Assembly (NCBI RefSeq): GCF_043290135.1
Contig: NC_134701.1
Span: 35,553,501-35,617,500 of the forward strand
Source: Rhipicephalus microplus
Lineage: Eukaryota; Arthropoda; Arachnida; Ixodida; Ixodidae
Reading direction: 5' to 3'
Length of the DNA stretch: 64,000 nt
Notes under the pieces: model-generated
Database searches by the model: none
What the model was told of the DNA's origin: nothing
What the model saw: only the letters and a program-made list of their open reading frames with translations
Shown: positions 1 to 10,859 of the stretch, piece after piece
How the letters are laid out: each line of letters begins with the position of its first letter
Position numbering within the stretch: the first letter of the stretch is position 1
Translations under genes and position numbers: made by a program

Positions 1-379
1 AAAGGGCTGATTTCATCCCCTTCTTTAAAAAATAGCATTGACAGTCATTATCATGCAGCAGGCTGCATACCAAGGAGCACTGCGCACTAGTAATATCGTT
101 CGAGTTTCTTTCTTCCTTTTTTCGTGCTATTTTGCTAAATGCAATTGTGCATCTCTTCGACTTATTAATGTCATATTTAATGCCTATTCACATTGTTAGA
201 GACTTGTTTGCTCTTTAGGAAATGTTACTGTTCCTTGCTGCTGGTCAAAGCGGCGTGTGCGTGAAGCATGGCTGAACCACTGCCACTGAACTAACACATT
301 GTTGGTTCATTTGTTTCTTTTATTATTGTCACGGGGTCATGGTGCAGAAGAAGGGAGCATACTGGATGTTCAGATTAAG
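1..379. other. No gene recognised
   Basis: AT-rich sequence left of the LINE A 3' end. No coding region, repeat or RNA gene that I can support. Confidence 0.5.
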
Positions 380-1430
380 CTTTTTATTACTTTTATTTTA
401 TTTACTTCGCAATACTGTCAACTCTCTTGCGAGAGTCCTTACAGAGAGGGTAACATAATAATAAAGTAAAAAAAAGAACACCATTAGCAAATACACAAAT
501 ACAAGTCACATCAAGATCAAGCGGTACATTTGTACAGATCCAAGATCTGTTCAAATTTTGACAAGTCGGTCTGTTCAACAACACACACCAGCAATTCATT
601 GCACATTTCAATTGTGTTAGGAAAGCTGTATCTGAGCCTATTGGTATGAATCCTGTACTCTTGGAATTGCTTCTTGAGCTTTGTTTACCTGGTGGCGGTA
701 AGTATACTTCTTCACTAATATTTAGATGATCATTTAGTATTTGAAATAGTAACTTCAGATGATTTTTCTACCAGCGCATTTCTAAAAAATGCAGTCCAGA
801 AGAATGGAACATTTGTGTAACTGACTCTTTCCTTCGATACCGGGAGGATATAAATCGCACTGGGTACCTCTGAATTTTTTCTACTTGTTTCTTAAATAAT
901 ATTGATGAGGGCTCCATACTACCGACGCGTACTGAACAATTGACCTTATAAAGGTTTTGTAAGCAGAAATTTTCACATCGGCTATTGCACCCTCTAGTTA
1001 TTTGTTTTTTTTCACAGAAAATATAGCTTACCATTTGTCTTTGAACAAACATTGTAAATGTGTACGTTCCAGGATAAATTTTGTGTTGTCGTTAATCCTA
1101 GATATTTAAATTCAGTAGTATTTATTGTCTACAATGGTATAAGAAAATGAAAGACAGCACTTCTTTGAAGTAGTATGTGTGTATGTCAATTCAGAATAAT
1201 TAATTTTCATATTTCATTTTTTTGCACCATTTTCTCAATGCCTGTAAAAAGCTGTTATTTTTTACTTGATTTTCTTTGTTTCATACTGTAGAATAAAATG
1301 ACCAGTCATCTGCGAACAGTTTAAGTTGCACACCTTGCTCCATGATGGCAGAAATGTCGTTGATACACACTAAAAATTAGAGTGGTCTCAGGACAGATCC
1401 CTGCGGGACTCCCGAGAGCACTGACAGTGT
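380..1430 (-). mobile_element. LINE A, 3' part (CR1/L2-like non-LTR retrotransposon)
   Basis: Minus-strand remnant of a non-LTR retrotransposon reverse transcriptase and 3' tail. Reading from the right, the frame contains GVPQGS (near 1400), INDIS, then the polymerase motif FADDW at 1302-1316 (family form FADDC), followed by degraded thumb-region text such as RFISSRYRR (around 830-860). The T-rich left edge at about 380 is the complement of an A-rich 3' tail. Several stops and frameshifts make it dead. The fragment at 18254-18984 is a close relative, with the same 3' text. The 5' part of the same copy continues at 5803, on the other side of the hAT-like insertion. Confidence 0.8.
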
Positions 1431-1450
1431 GTCGGAGACATAGCTCGGCA

Positions 1451-2410
1451 TACTCACTCATGAGTACACTCACTCACACTCTTTCATACTCATTTGAATG
1501 TGGTCAGTGTGAGTATGAGTGAGTACTGATGAGTATGATTAGGAGTGAGTAGAACGTGAGTGAGTACTTTCAGTGTGAGTAGAAGTGAGTATGAACGTGA
1601 GTGGGTGCTCATGAGTGTCAGTAGGAGTGAGTACGAATGTGAATGAGTATTCTGAGTGTGAATAGGAGTGAGTATGAACGTGAGTGACTACTCTGAGTGT
1701 AAGTATAAGTGAGTATGAATGTGAGTGAGTACTCTGAACGTGAGTAGAATTGAGTATGAACGTAAGTGAGTATTGTGAGTGTGAGTAAGAATCAGTATGA
1801 ACGTGAGTGAGTATTTTGAGTGTGGTTATGAGTGAGTATGAATGTGAGTGAGTACTCTGAACGTGAGTAGAATTGAGTATGAACGTGAGTATTGTGAGTG
1901 TAAGAATGAGTATGAACGTGAGTGAGTATTTTGAGTGTGAGTATGAGTGAGTATTAATGTGAGTGAGTACTCATAAGTGTGAGTAGATTTGAATGTGAGT
2001 GAGTACTCATCAGTGTGAGTATCCGTGAGTATGAACATGAGTGAGTATTCATCAGTGTGAGTAGGAATGAGTGAGAGCTTGTTAGTGTGAGTAGGAGTGA
2101 GTATGAACGTGAGTGAGTACTCTGAGTGTGAGAAGGAGAGTGTATGAACGTGAGTGAGAACGTGAGTGAGAGTAGGAGTTTGAACATGAGTGAGTACTGA
2201 TGAGTGTGAGTATTCGTTAGTATGAACGTGAGTGAGTATTTATGAGTGTGATTAGGAGTGAGTGAGAGCTCATGCATGTGAGTAGGAGTAAGTACGAACG
2301 TGGGTGAGTACTCATGAGTGTGAGTAGACTTGACTGCGAAGGTGAGTGAGTTGCTGTGAGTGTGAGTAGCAACGAGTAGGAACTGAGTGAGTTACTATGA
2401 GTGTGATAAA
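1451..2410. repeat. GTGAGT/ACTC minisatellite, left array
   Basis: About 960 bp of imperfect short repeats built from GTGAGT, GAGTATGAACGTGAGTGAGT and GAGTGTGAGTAGGAGT, with a loose period near 40 bp. The outermost ~55 bp are in the opposite orientation (ACTCACTCA on the plus strand), mirroring the other end of the element. The long translations through it are periodic artefacts. Confidence 0.9.
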
Positions 2411-3969
2411 TATTTTAACCATCGCAACGGCGTCCTCAGTACGTTTGAAATAACGGGCTCTATGGCATGCAAGCTTACTGTACGTAAAAGCCTTCAGTTA
2501 GTTTAGAAACTGGGGGAGCCATCCTACATCAGATGGGGGGGGGGGGGGGGGAGAGCTGACCGCACAAAACTCAAGTTGAGGGTAGCTGTCCATTTTATTG
2601 TAATTTGAATTTTCTAGCCTGAATAACTTTGAACTGCCTGTCCCTATAGCTACCGTTCTTGCTGCACTTACCTCTTGCCCCTTCAGTCTACGCAACCCAC
2701 TGATAATACATGTAAAACAACAAGGTCTTGAGAAGCCCTTTAACAAAAATCGCCGCGCGAGCCTGTTCAGAAAAAAGAAATGCACTGCGCAAGCAAAAAA
2801 AAACGCTGAAATGGCCCGCGAGAGAAAGCACATTGTGTGCGCGACGCACATTGTGCGCAGCGATTTTGCAGTTTCTATCTCTGCTTTCTCCCTCAAGTGA
2901 AGGTTGCCTTGAACGAAAACCTTAAGTGATCTCATGACCTCTCAAGCGCGAAGCTGTGTGCAAACTTCACCTTCTCAGTGCCCCATTAAGAAAAAAAAAG
3001 GGAAAGCTTGGAGGACGGTTGAGCTTCGCCGTCAATAGTATAGTATGTGATAGCGCAATCGGACCCTGTTCGCAACGCCGTTTCAATCTCTACCCTCCCT
3101 TCAGTTTTCGGCAGCTTATTATGCCTTCAACAGTGCAGACACAATGTGCAATAAGTGCCCACTCAGCCTTGGTAATTTATTGTATTATTATTGTATCAAA
3201 ACACACATAACGCAACTCGTTATTTACCGTTTTATTCGGCTGTCTGCGATAACCCTGCGTACGCACACTGCCAATGAACGTTAACCGCGTCCGCAGATCC
3301 ATAAATAAGGCCCCTACAATCATCAGTTCCGGCACGGAGCCAACGAAGTCTCCGCGTGAGCGCGACCCACAAAGGAAGGAAAACATCTCCTAAGATGCGC
3401 ACAATTTCTCGAATGCAAAACTGCCGTACGCAACGCATTTTATCTGAAGGCGAGGCAGAAAGGGGAGGCGCCGTCTCGACGGTCGCGCCAGGACACAGAA
3501 CACGTACCAGTGGACGGGCGGCCGGGGTGGCCGCAGCGCCGACGTGGCGGCGAGGCCTCAGCGCCTGCCTGTCCCGCTAGTGCAGTCAGAAGGGGCTAAG
3601 GGCAGTGGAACGAACGAAGCGGCCGAGCCGGGTGGCATGGCAACGTCATGGGTTCTGGTGGGTAATCTTAGCGGCGGCCGTGTAGTATACTGAAGCTGCC
3701 GAGAGCGTCTCTAATTCGCGCGCGTGCATCGTAGCCTACAAAAGTGCGTTTGAGTGCTTGTAACACATTACTGAGATTCTAAACGATGTCTCAGCGTCTC
3801 CTACGCGTCATGGCACACAAATAATTGTGCGTCATGGTACACAAATAATTGTGCAGGTGCGCCGTAATTGCACTGAGTCATTGCCTATTTGTGGAACCTA
3901 CCGACCCTTGAAGAAAGCGACAATTGTTCAGCTCGATTGTTTATTGAGTAACCTGAGTACACATAACGC
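2411..3969. other. Interior of the hAT-like insertion, no gene recognised
   Basis: Contains a G homopolymer (about 2534-2552), a GC-rich stretch at about 3430-3720 and AT-rich flanks. A 145-codon minus-strand frame at 2498-2935 has no recognisable motif, is cysteine/phenylalanine rich and includes a proline run read from the G homopolymer; I do not call it a gene. Confidence 0.5.
3806..3853. repeat. 24-bp tandem duplication
   Basis: Two adjacent copies of a 24-bp sequence beginning CGTCATGG and ending ATAATTGTG (3806-3829 and 3830-3853), differing at one base. Confidence 0.85.
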
Positions 3970-4640
3970 TACCTCAATGTTAATATTCATCATCGGCCTG
4001 ACAACGTCCACTGCAGGACAAAGGCCTCTCCCATGATCCGCCACTCAACTCGGTCCTGTGCTTGCTGCTGCCGTTAGGTACCCGCGAACTTCATAATCTC
4101 ATCTGCCCACCTAGCTTACTGTCTCCCCCTAACCCGTTTGCTTTCTCTGAAAATCCGGTCAGTTATGCTTAATGACCAGCTGTTATCCTGCTTACGCACT
4201 ACATGCCCGGCCCATGTCCATTTCTTCTTCTTGATTTCAACTATGATATCCTTAACCCCGGTTTGTTCCCTGATCCACTCTGCTCTCTTCTTGACTCTTA
4301 AGGTTACAACTACTATTTTCCTTTCCATCGCTCTCTGCATCGTCCTCAATTCAAGCTGAACCCTCTTTGTAAGCCTCCAGGTTTCTGCTCAGTAGGTAAG
4401 TACCGACAAGATGCAGCTGGAATAGTGACAATCTACCAGCCATGAGCTGAGAATGCTTGCCGAATGTTGTACACCCCACTCTTATTCTTCTAGTTACTTC
4501 AGTCTCGTGGCTCAGCTCCGCAGGTACTACCTGTCCTAACTAGACGTATATACCTTTTTCAACTTCAAGTGCACTGCCACTTATCTCGAAGCGCTGTTTT
4601 CATTCGAGGTTGTTGTTCATTACTTTCGTTTTCTGCCGGT
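3970..4640 (-). mobile_element. RTE-like LINE fragment, reverse transcriptase C-terminus and 3' end
   Basis: The minus strand encodes the tail of an RTE/BovB-type LINE: the motif WTWAGHVVRKQD (around 4190-4240) followed by RGRQ-type and ADEIMKFAG-type text, the usual C-terminal signature of these elements. The 3' end lies at about 3970, with AT-rich sequence beyond. Many stops are present, so it is dead. It lies inside the hAT-like insertion. Confidence 0.7.
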
Positions 4641-4797
4641 CATTTTGTAGATTACAAGAGAAGGAAAGCGGGAAAAGGGGAGAGAAAGTTTGGTGGGCAG
4701 GTGAGATTAGGAAGTTTGCGGGTATGAAGTGGCAACAGCAAGCAAAGGACCGAGTTGATTGGCAGAACAGGGGAGAGGCCTTTGTCTTGCTGTGATG
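4637..4797 (+). mobile_element. RTE-like LINE 3' fragment, plus strand
   Basis: A plus-strand frame reads WAGEIRKFAGMKWQQQAKDR then WQNRGEAF, the same C-terminal signature as the neighbouring minus-strand fragment but in the opposite orientation. The end in TGATGATGA is typical of such 3' tails. The two fragments abut tail to head at about 4640, so they are either two insertions or an inverted pair. Confidence 0.65.
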
Positions 4798-5782
4798 ATG
4801 AGTATGTGAATGTAAAAGTACGTGGGTGAGTGCGCCTGAGTATGGGTAGGCGTAAGTATGAAGGTGAATTCTTAAGCGAGTGCGGAGGTGAGTGAGGGCC
4901 TATGATCTTGAGCAGGCGTGAGTATGAAGGTGAGTAACTATGAGTCTTAATTGAGGTGCACGAAAAATTGAAGTACAAAAAGAAGAAACCTGGACACGGT
5001 GCACTGTCTCGAGGCGTCTTCATTTTGTACTTCAATTTTTCGCGCACCTCAGTTAAAATGAATTACCAACTCGCCCAGCAGTCCGTGTTTCTCTAAGAGT
5101 GTGAGTAGTCGTGAGTATGAACCTGAGCCATGAACAATGAGTGTGAGTATGGACGTGAGTGACTGTGAGTAGGCGTGAGTATGAACATGAGTGAGTACTG
5201 ATCAGTGTGAGTAGTCGTGAGTATGAACGTGAGTGAGGGCCTGTGAGTGCTAGCTGGTGTGAGTATGAACGTGAGTGAGTACTCACAAGTGTGAGTAGTA
5301 GTGAGTATGAAATGAGTGAGTACTCATCAGTGTGAGTATGAACGTGAGTGAGGGCCTAGAGTGTGAGTTGGCGTAAGTTTGAATGTGAGTGAGTACTCAT
5401 GAGTGTGATTAGGAGTGAGTATTCTGAGTATGAGTATAAGTGAGTATGAACGTGAGTGAGTACTCATGAGTATGAGTAAGAGTGAGTATGAACGTGAATG
5501 AGTACTTTCAGTGTGAGTAGAAGTGAGTTTGAATGTGAGTGAGTACTCGTGAGTAGGAGTGAGTATGAACGTGAGTGAGTACTTAGAGTGTGAGAAGGAG
5601 TGAGTACTTTGAGTGTGAGAAGGAGTGAGTATGAACGTAAGTGAGTACTCTGAGTGTGACAAGGAGGGAGTATGAACGTTAGTGAGTACTCATGAGTGCG
5701 AGTAGGCGTGAGTATGAACGTGAGTGAGGGTGTAGGCTGAAAAAATTGTGGTGAGTGAGTATAAGTGAGTAGTCTCTCAAAG
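4798..5782. repeat. GTGAGT/ACTC minisatellite, right array
   Basis: About 980 bp of the same repeat family as the left array, with the same GTGAGT orientation on the plus strand. It is interrupted by a palindromic insert at 4952-5051 and ends only about 15 bp from the terminal TGCCGACCTATG. Confidence 0.9.
4952..5051. repeat. Fold-back repeat inside the right array
   Basis: Two 29-bp arms (4952-4980 and 5023-5051) are inverted copies with 28 of 29 positions matching, separated by a 42-bp loop. The arms begin TGAGGTGC. It interrupts the minisatellite and could be a very small palindromic transposon or a snap-back duplication. Confidence 0.85.
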
Positions 5783-5794
5783 TGCCGACCTATG

Positions 5795-6800
5795 GTCGGA
5801 GACATGACCATTCATTCTTACCTGCTAGTTGTGATTGGTTAAGTATGCCTTAATCCACTTTATAACAGTGGCATTAAGTCCGACTATTCCCAGCTTGTAA
5901 ATTAGCTTATGGTGGGGTACCTTATTGAAGGCTTTGGCAGAACGTATGGCTAGTACACCAATCTGCTCCCTGCCATCAATTGCCTCAGCAAAATCTTGAA
6001 TCGTCTGTATTAGTTGTGTGATAGTGGAGAATCCCAATCTGAACCCATGATGGTGGAGGTAAAGAGTTAATTTCTGAATAACCAATGATATTTTAACTAT
6101 TATGTGTTTCAAAAGTTTACAAGAGATGGATGGGAGATATAGGCCAGTAATTATTTATACAGATACCTTCTTTGAACACTGGAATGACCACTGCTCTGCT
6201 TCAGTCTTGTGGCACAAAATGTTTTTTCAGTAGTTTCTCAAATATAAGTGTTAGGTAATGCGGCTCCTATTCAACACATATTTGAAGAAACTGGGTTGGT
6301 ATGCCAACCGGTTCCTTCACTGTCTTTGCATCCAAATGTAAAAGCAGCTCAAATATGCCTTCGTGGGTGATTTTCACGTCGTCCATTTGGATACGCGTGG
6401 TACGGTCAGAACTTAGGTCGACGTTATCATCGGTCTCAGTGAATACGGACTGAAAGAAGTTAAAAGATCTGAAATATCTTTTTGTTTATAAGTATCTGAT
6501 TCTGTTATTTCCTGCACTTCTTCCTTTCTATCACTGAAGTATTGCCAAAACTTTTGCGGTTATGTTCTAAAAAAGTGGCGAAGTGTGTCACCAAGGAACA
6601 TTTTTTAGAACTGTGTAGTGCTTGCTTTAACTCCATTCCAAGTCTAGAAACCTGTACTTATTTTTCTGTTTACGTAGCTCTTTTATTTTTATTTTTTTGT
6701 GAATCATATTCCTGGTTAGACATTAAGGCGGTTAGACGTGTAGACATTATGAGGTCTGATAATAAATATTTATTCCTCATAAGCACTGGCAATAGTTAAA
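5795..6800 (-). mobile_element. LINE A, 5' part (reverse transcriptase fingers and palm)
   Basis: Minus-strand continuation of LINE A. Reading from the right edge: a degraded linker with FWQYFSDRKEEV, then FFQSVFTETDD (around 6430-6450), a decayed PVFK and NYWPIS region, then HGFRLGFST (around 6020-6045), SAKAFNKVPHHKLIYKLG (5885-5940) and AYLTNHN (5825-5850) just before the hAT-like insertion. The order matches CR1/L2-type reverse transcriptases. Frameshifts and stops show an old copy. The boundary to the P-like transposase near 6800-6845 is not resolved. Confidence 0.75.
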
Positions 6801-6844
6801 CACTTTCAAGAAAAAAACTTTGCCAGACTTCACAAATGTCTTGT

Positions 6845-9201
6845 TCATAGCCTAAAATGCTTCCTAGTCAGCTTGTGTGCGTAGGTGGAAGGCTTGTTGT
6901 TTGGATCAGTTAGTTGGGTTGCGTGGTTGACAAGGGGAATTCTTAGGAATTTTTCGGCTATGAGATCTGCGGATTGTCGGGAGTGGCTGTCGTCAACGCT
7001 TTCAGGGCAGCTTAAGATGGGAGCGCATTGCAAGTAGGGCTGGCCTGCTGTTTGCAAAACTTCTAGCACATTTCTGCGTGGCAGGTGTTCAGAGGCCTTA
7101 TCAAAAAAGACCACTATCTTGTCCAAAGGAGCTAGAAACTCTGGCCTCGGCTAGTGTAGTTTACCCCTCTCTTGTGCTCGCAGCACGTTGTATAGCTGAT
7201 GCTACTTGTTGTTGGTCGTCAGCAGCGCAGCGCAAGAGTCGCATCCGAGGTCTGTAATAAGCTTGGCGATGTAACCGCGGAGGTATGCTAAGCCATAGAA
7301 GTGACAGATGGAGACGAGCAAGCCTTGTAACTCCAACAAAGACCTCAGGTCCTTATCAAGTAAATTCGACATCATCGCAGCCTTTTCTTCAACTTCCACA
7401 TTTGATAACTTGATTTTTTTTCAGTCTTGGGATGTGCAACTTAACGATGTGGTCCAGTGCAGCGGTGACGGCTCTAGCATCCAGCATGTCATTCCCGCTG
7501 CACATTGACCGCATTCTTCCGAAGATTGCGTCGATGGGGTCACTGTTCAATTTCTTTGTCAGGACATAACTGACGCTTTGCTCCAGAAGGAATTCTGTTG
7601 TTTCCACTGTCCACCTTGTTGTAAAAAGCAAGGCTTCATACGTCTCGTTGGTCAAGCCAGCACTCACTGATCCTATGGAATTCTGTATTTTTTCCACATA
7701 TGAGATAAACTCATCCTTCAGCCACAGTAGGCGATTGTCATGGCTCCTAAAAATGGGAGCTTTGTGGCCGCTTCCATTGAATTAAGTGTCATGGATGTCA
7801 AACTATTTCTTCAAAGACTTCATGAAAAAAACGGTTGAACTTGCTCCCTTGAAATCTCTGGCAGCACTCGTGGAATTTCGCTGAAGGTGCTCTATGGCTG
7901 CAGACACTTGAGGGGCGAAAACTTGAACTGCTCGCAGTATATTCATTTTTTCCAAATTGGGAGGGTAGACGTGTTTCCTCGTCAAGTTTTAGACCAACTT
8001 CACTGTCTTGTGTATTTGATGCTTGTATAATTTCTGCACAAACGTACCACTAATCACTCTTTTGCCATCTGTCAGTTCATGTTCGAAGAACTGGCTTTTA
8101 ACGTTTTTGAGCACGTTTTACCGGTCAAAACTTGTGAAAATAACGCGGTTGGCGTCGTGTTGACGACATACAACTGTGTAGAGGTTGCCGTTACCCATGT
8201 GCCTAAACATCACCATGTTGCTGAATAATTGTTCGTGACAATTCGAATAATGATAAAACCACATGATTCGGCTGCAGCAATGACCTCTTTCGTCCATGCA
8301 AAGCGGTCTCTACCGCTCAGTTGCTTTGTGAAGTAGTACGAGCATGGAATCTTGTACAGACTCGTGGTACCATGCAGCACAAAGCACAGGACTCCGTTCG
8401 CAAGGGCTTCTTTCGCTGTATTCGCCATGCTACTCTCTTGCTGGTCCTTGAGGCCAAAGACTGCACCAGCCTTACTATCATAAATGAACTTATGAAGTCC
8501 ATCATAGCATTGCTCATACCCGATGATGCTGGGCTTGGACCTATATACCTCTCAAGAGTGCACTTTTCTGGCAGTGTCAGAATCCCCGAAGTGCGAGCGT
8601 GATCGTTGCCTTTTGCGGACAGAAAGTGCCATATCACACACTCTCTAACAATTTCTTCTGGGTACGCTGAATGCTTATCTCTATAACATTCTATATTATA
8701 AAAAAGAAACAGTGCCTTTTTCGCTCCTTTCTGTGCATCTGTTGCGATTTTCTTAACACACATGTGGTGCTTGCTTTCGTGGTAATATGCGAACGCCTTT
8801 TCCTCTTCTTTTAACGACACTTGGGAGCGTAATCTTCCTATCATAGCCAGGTATCGACACGCGCAATGAGCATTGCTGTTCATTGTTTGCGTACAAACGC
8901 TTACTGCTTTTTGTTCAGAGAAAGCATCTTGTGAAGTCGCAACGTTCAGGTCTGGTTCATTGGTCTCCGCTTTTCGCTTCCTTGATGTTTGGCGTAAGGG
9001 CGAAGCTCGTGAAGCAGGATCTTTGCAAGGCTTCTTTGCACTTGGTTTCATGTAGGAAAAATAGTCCTCAAAGAGAGTGGGCGCAGAGTCGGGAAGAAGT
9101 TTTCTGTTGCTGCACGCAGCCACATAATCTACATCGCGGAAGTGTCTGCTGCATACGACAGTCAATGTAGACTTGTCGTTGATGATGAGGCTCTCTCTCA
9201 C
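6845..9201 (-). pseudogene. P-element-like (THAP9-type) transposase, decayed
   Basis: Cut-and-paste transposase remnant of the P superfamily, read from 9201 leftwards. The start carries the second half of a THAP zinc finger (VCSRHF, then LLPDSAPTLFE). A basic and coiled region follows, then LTLPEKCTLERYIG (near 8560), a transposase core with KQLSGRDRF and IRIVTNN (8210-8428), a VIFTSFD..NVLKNVKSQF block (near 8110-8160), TNETYEALLFTTR (near 7640), DPIDAIFGRMRS with the GND spacing (near 7500) and a C-terminal FFDKASEHLPR region. This order matches THAP9 and P transposases. At least three frame changes (about 8400, 8230, 7400) and about six in-frame stops (for example near 8127, 7990, 7799, 7202, 7153) make it non-functional. 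The first zinc-ligand half of the THAP domain is not found upstream with confidence. No terminal repeats were identified. Confidence 0.8.
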
Positions 9202-10180
9202 AATATTCTTTTTTCATTTAGAGCACAGTTCAACATTGCTTGGGAATTAATGAAAAAAAAAACTGGGCATTTTCCTCGAACAGGACTTGCAATACGAAAC
9301 ACAACAATACACAGCACATCTAATATATATTCATACATACTGCTCGTACTGAAGGTTGTACGACCGCCTTCCCGAGTCGAAAAATCGCTGCAGGCTGAAC
9401 ACTGAGAAAGCTCTGAACAAAATGCAGCCGCGTTGGGCATATACCAGAATAAAGCAAGTCTCACTAGAAGGAAAGAGAAATGGGCAACAACCTGTTTGTA
9501 GAGCCACAAGAGAGCTAAAAAAAAAAAGCTGTTTACTTGCCGAAAAGTTGGGATGTCAGTTTCTCTTCTTTAACATGTTCTTCCACGAACTTGAAGTATA
9601 CCGCAGAAATCATTTGCACTAGAGACTTTAGTTCGAAAGCAAGCGGCTTGCGAGCGTAAGTAGCTGCATTATTCACATTATTCATGGATGTGACTTGCAG
9701 TACGAAGGAACGCAAAAGAGTCTCCGGAAATATATGTTTACAGGTGGTTTTAACACCTTGACAATGCACGCTACTCCTGCAGGGCATGCCGTCCGAAGGA
9801 GTTATTCAGCAGCAAAAGTCCACGTTTTTTTTACTTATATTTTTAACCACTAAGTATACAAGTCACGTACGTGTTTCAAAGAGCTGTCAAGCAGCGGACT
9901 GCAGCTTATAGCCCTGAAAACCACTACAGATGTATTTGTAAAAATAAAGATATAGAAAATAGCTAGCAAATAAAGGGAAGGTGTGCTCATTATTTCTGTA
10001 AGCGACCTTTAATGGCGGTCTTGTTGTCCAACGAGAGCAAGTGCCAAAGGTGTTTGGTGCTCGCCGCTTGCACAACATACGCAGTGTTGTTTATCTCTAT
10101 CTCTCTCTGGTCGTTGCCAATGCTTTATGCTTCATGCATTATTCCTTGTTAGCCAATTTTCTGCATTTTTACTGAGCTTA
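9202..10180. other. Upstream flank of the P-like transposase, no gene recognised
   Basis: Minus-strand frames at 9198-9509 and 9533-9787 lie upstream of the transposase. The first could hold a degraded start of the THAP domain but shows no C-x2-4-C ligand pair. Otherwise nothing recognisable. Confidence 0.4.
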
Positions 10181-10422
10181 GATGATTGATTGTTTTGTGG
10201 GGTTTAACATCCCAAAACCACCATATGATTATGAGAGACGCCATAGTGGAGGGCTCCGAAAATTTCGACCACCTGGGGTTCTTTAACGTGCACCCAAATA
10301 AGAGTACACGGGCCTACACCATTTCCGCCTCCATCGGAAATGCAGCCGCCACAGCCGGGATTTGGTTCCGCGACCTGCGGGTCAGCAGCCGAGTACCTTA
10401 GCCACAATACCACCGTGGCGGG
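10181..10422 (-). mobile_element. tRNA-headed SINE, Ruka-like, copy 1
   Basis: A ~240-bp element found three times in the window. In minus orientation the head has an A-box-like TGGCTAAGG and a degraded B-box-like segment, followed by a conserved body (complement of GGTTCTTTAACGTGCACCC) and a TTGATT-rich tail at the left end. Ruka is an ixodid tick tRNA-derived SINE (established knowledge); assignment to it is from memory of its features. Confidence 0.75.
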
Positions 10423-10859
10423 ACAGTGAGCTTCAGCTTGTATTATCGATCGACAAGCTCATGCACACCTACATTATGCGTACATCTGTCTGATAACATT
10501 TTTTTTTTTTAAGTAGAGGTGATCCCTTTACCCCCGACTTCTTGAGTATTCCCCCTCCTCCTCATCGTCGAGAACCCTTCTTCCATGGTTTCACATTGGC
10601 AATCTCCCATGTGCCGTGTGCGTGGCGCAGGAGATGCAATGGCAGGGTTGCTGCGCCCCTACCGCTGACGGGGCGAAACATACTCAGAAGCTCTGCCATT
10701 GTATTCGTTATGGTTGAGAAGGCCATAAGGAAACAAGCGCGTGCAGCTGGAGTCTAGCCCTGCTGTGGCATCGGGTGTAGACATGTCTCTCGCCACCACT
10801 CCTTTGAGAGGGGTGCTGCACCCAGAATTCACTTCGATAGGAGGCTAGGCCATGAGGTG
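10423..10859. other. No gene recognised
   Basis: Mixed-composition sequence with a T10 run near 10500. I see no motif or repeat that I can name. Confidence 0.4.

Larger units (their letters stand above)
1439..5794. mobile_element. hAT-like non-autonomous DNA transposon with minisatellite ends
   Basis: A 4356-bp insertion inside LINE A. Left end CATAGCTCGGCA (1439-1450) and the complement of the right end CATAGGTCGGCA (5783-5794) match at 11 of 12 positions. The 8 bp GTCGGAGA stands on both sides (1431-1438 and 5795-5802). Removing the insert and one 8-bp copy restores an open LINE frame running from the AYLTN motif into GVPQGS, apart from one older stop, so the boundaries are well supported. 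Eight-base duplications and a CANNG start are typical of hAT elements (established). No transposase is recognisable inside, so it would be non-autonomous. The interior holds RTE-like LINE fragments, a fold-back, and about 1 kb of GTGAGT minisatellite at each end. P-superfamily elements also give 8-bp duplications, so the superfamily is inference. Confidence 0.7.

Noticed and set aside
1826..2277. Long open frames rich in HTHEYSLT repeats
   Set aside because: They are translations of the GTGAGT minisatellite with no start context or motif; periodic open frames are expected.
2498..2935. 145-codon minus-strand gene
   Set aside because: No motif, low-complexity proline run from a G homopolymer, and it lies inside a transposon-like insert.
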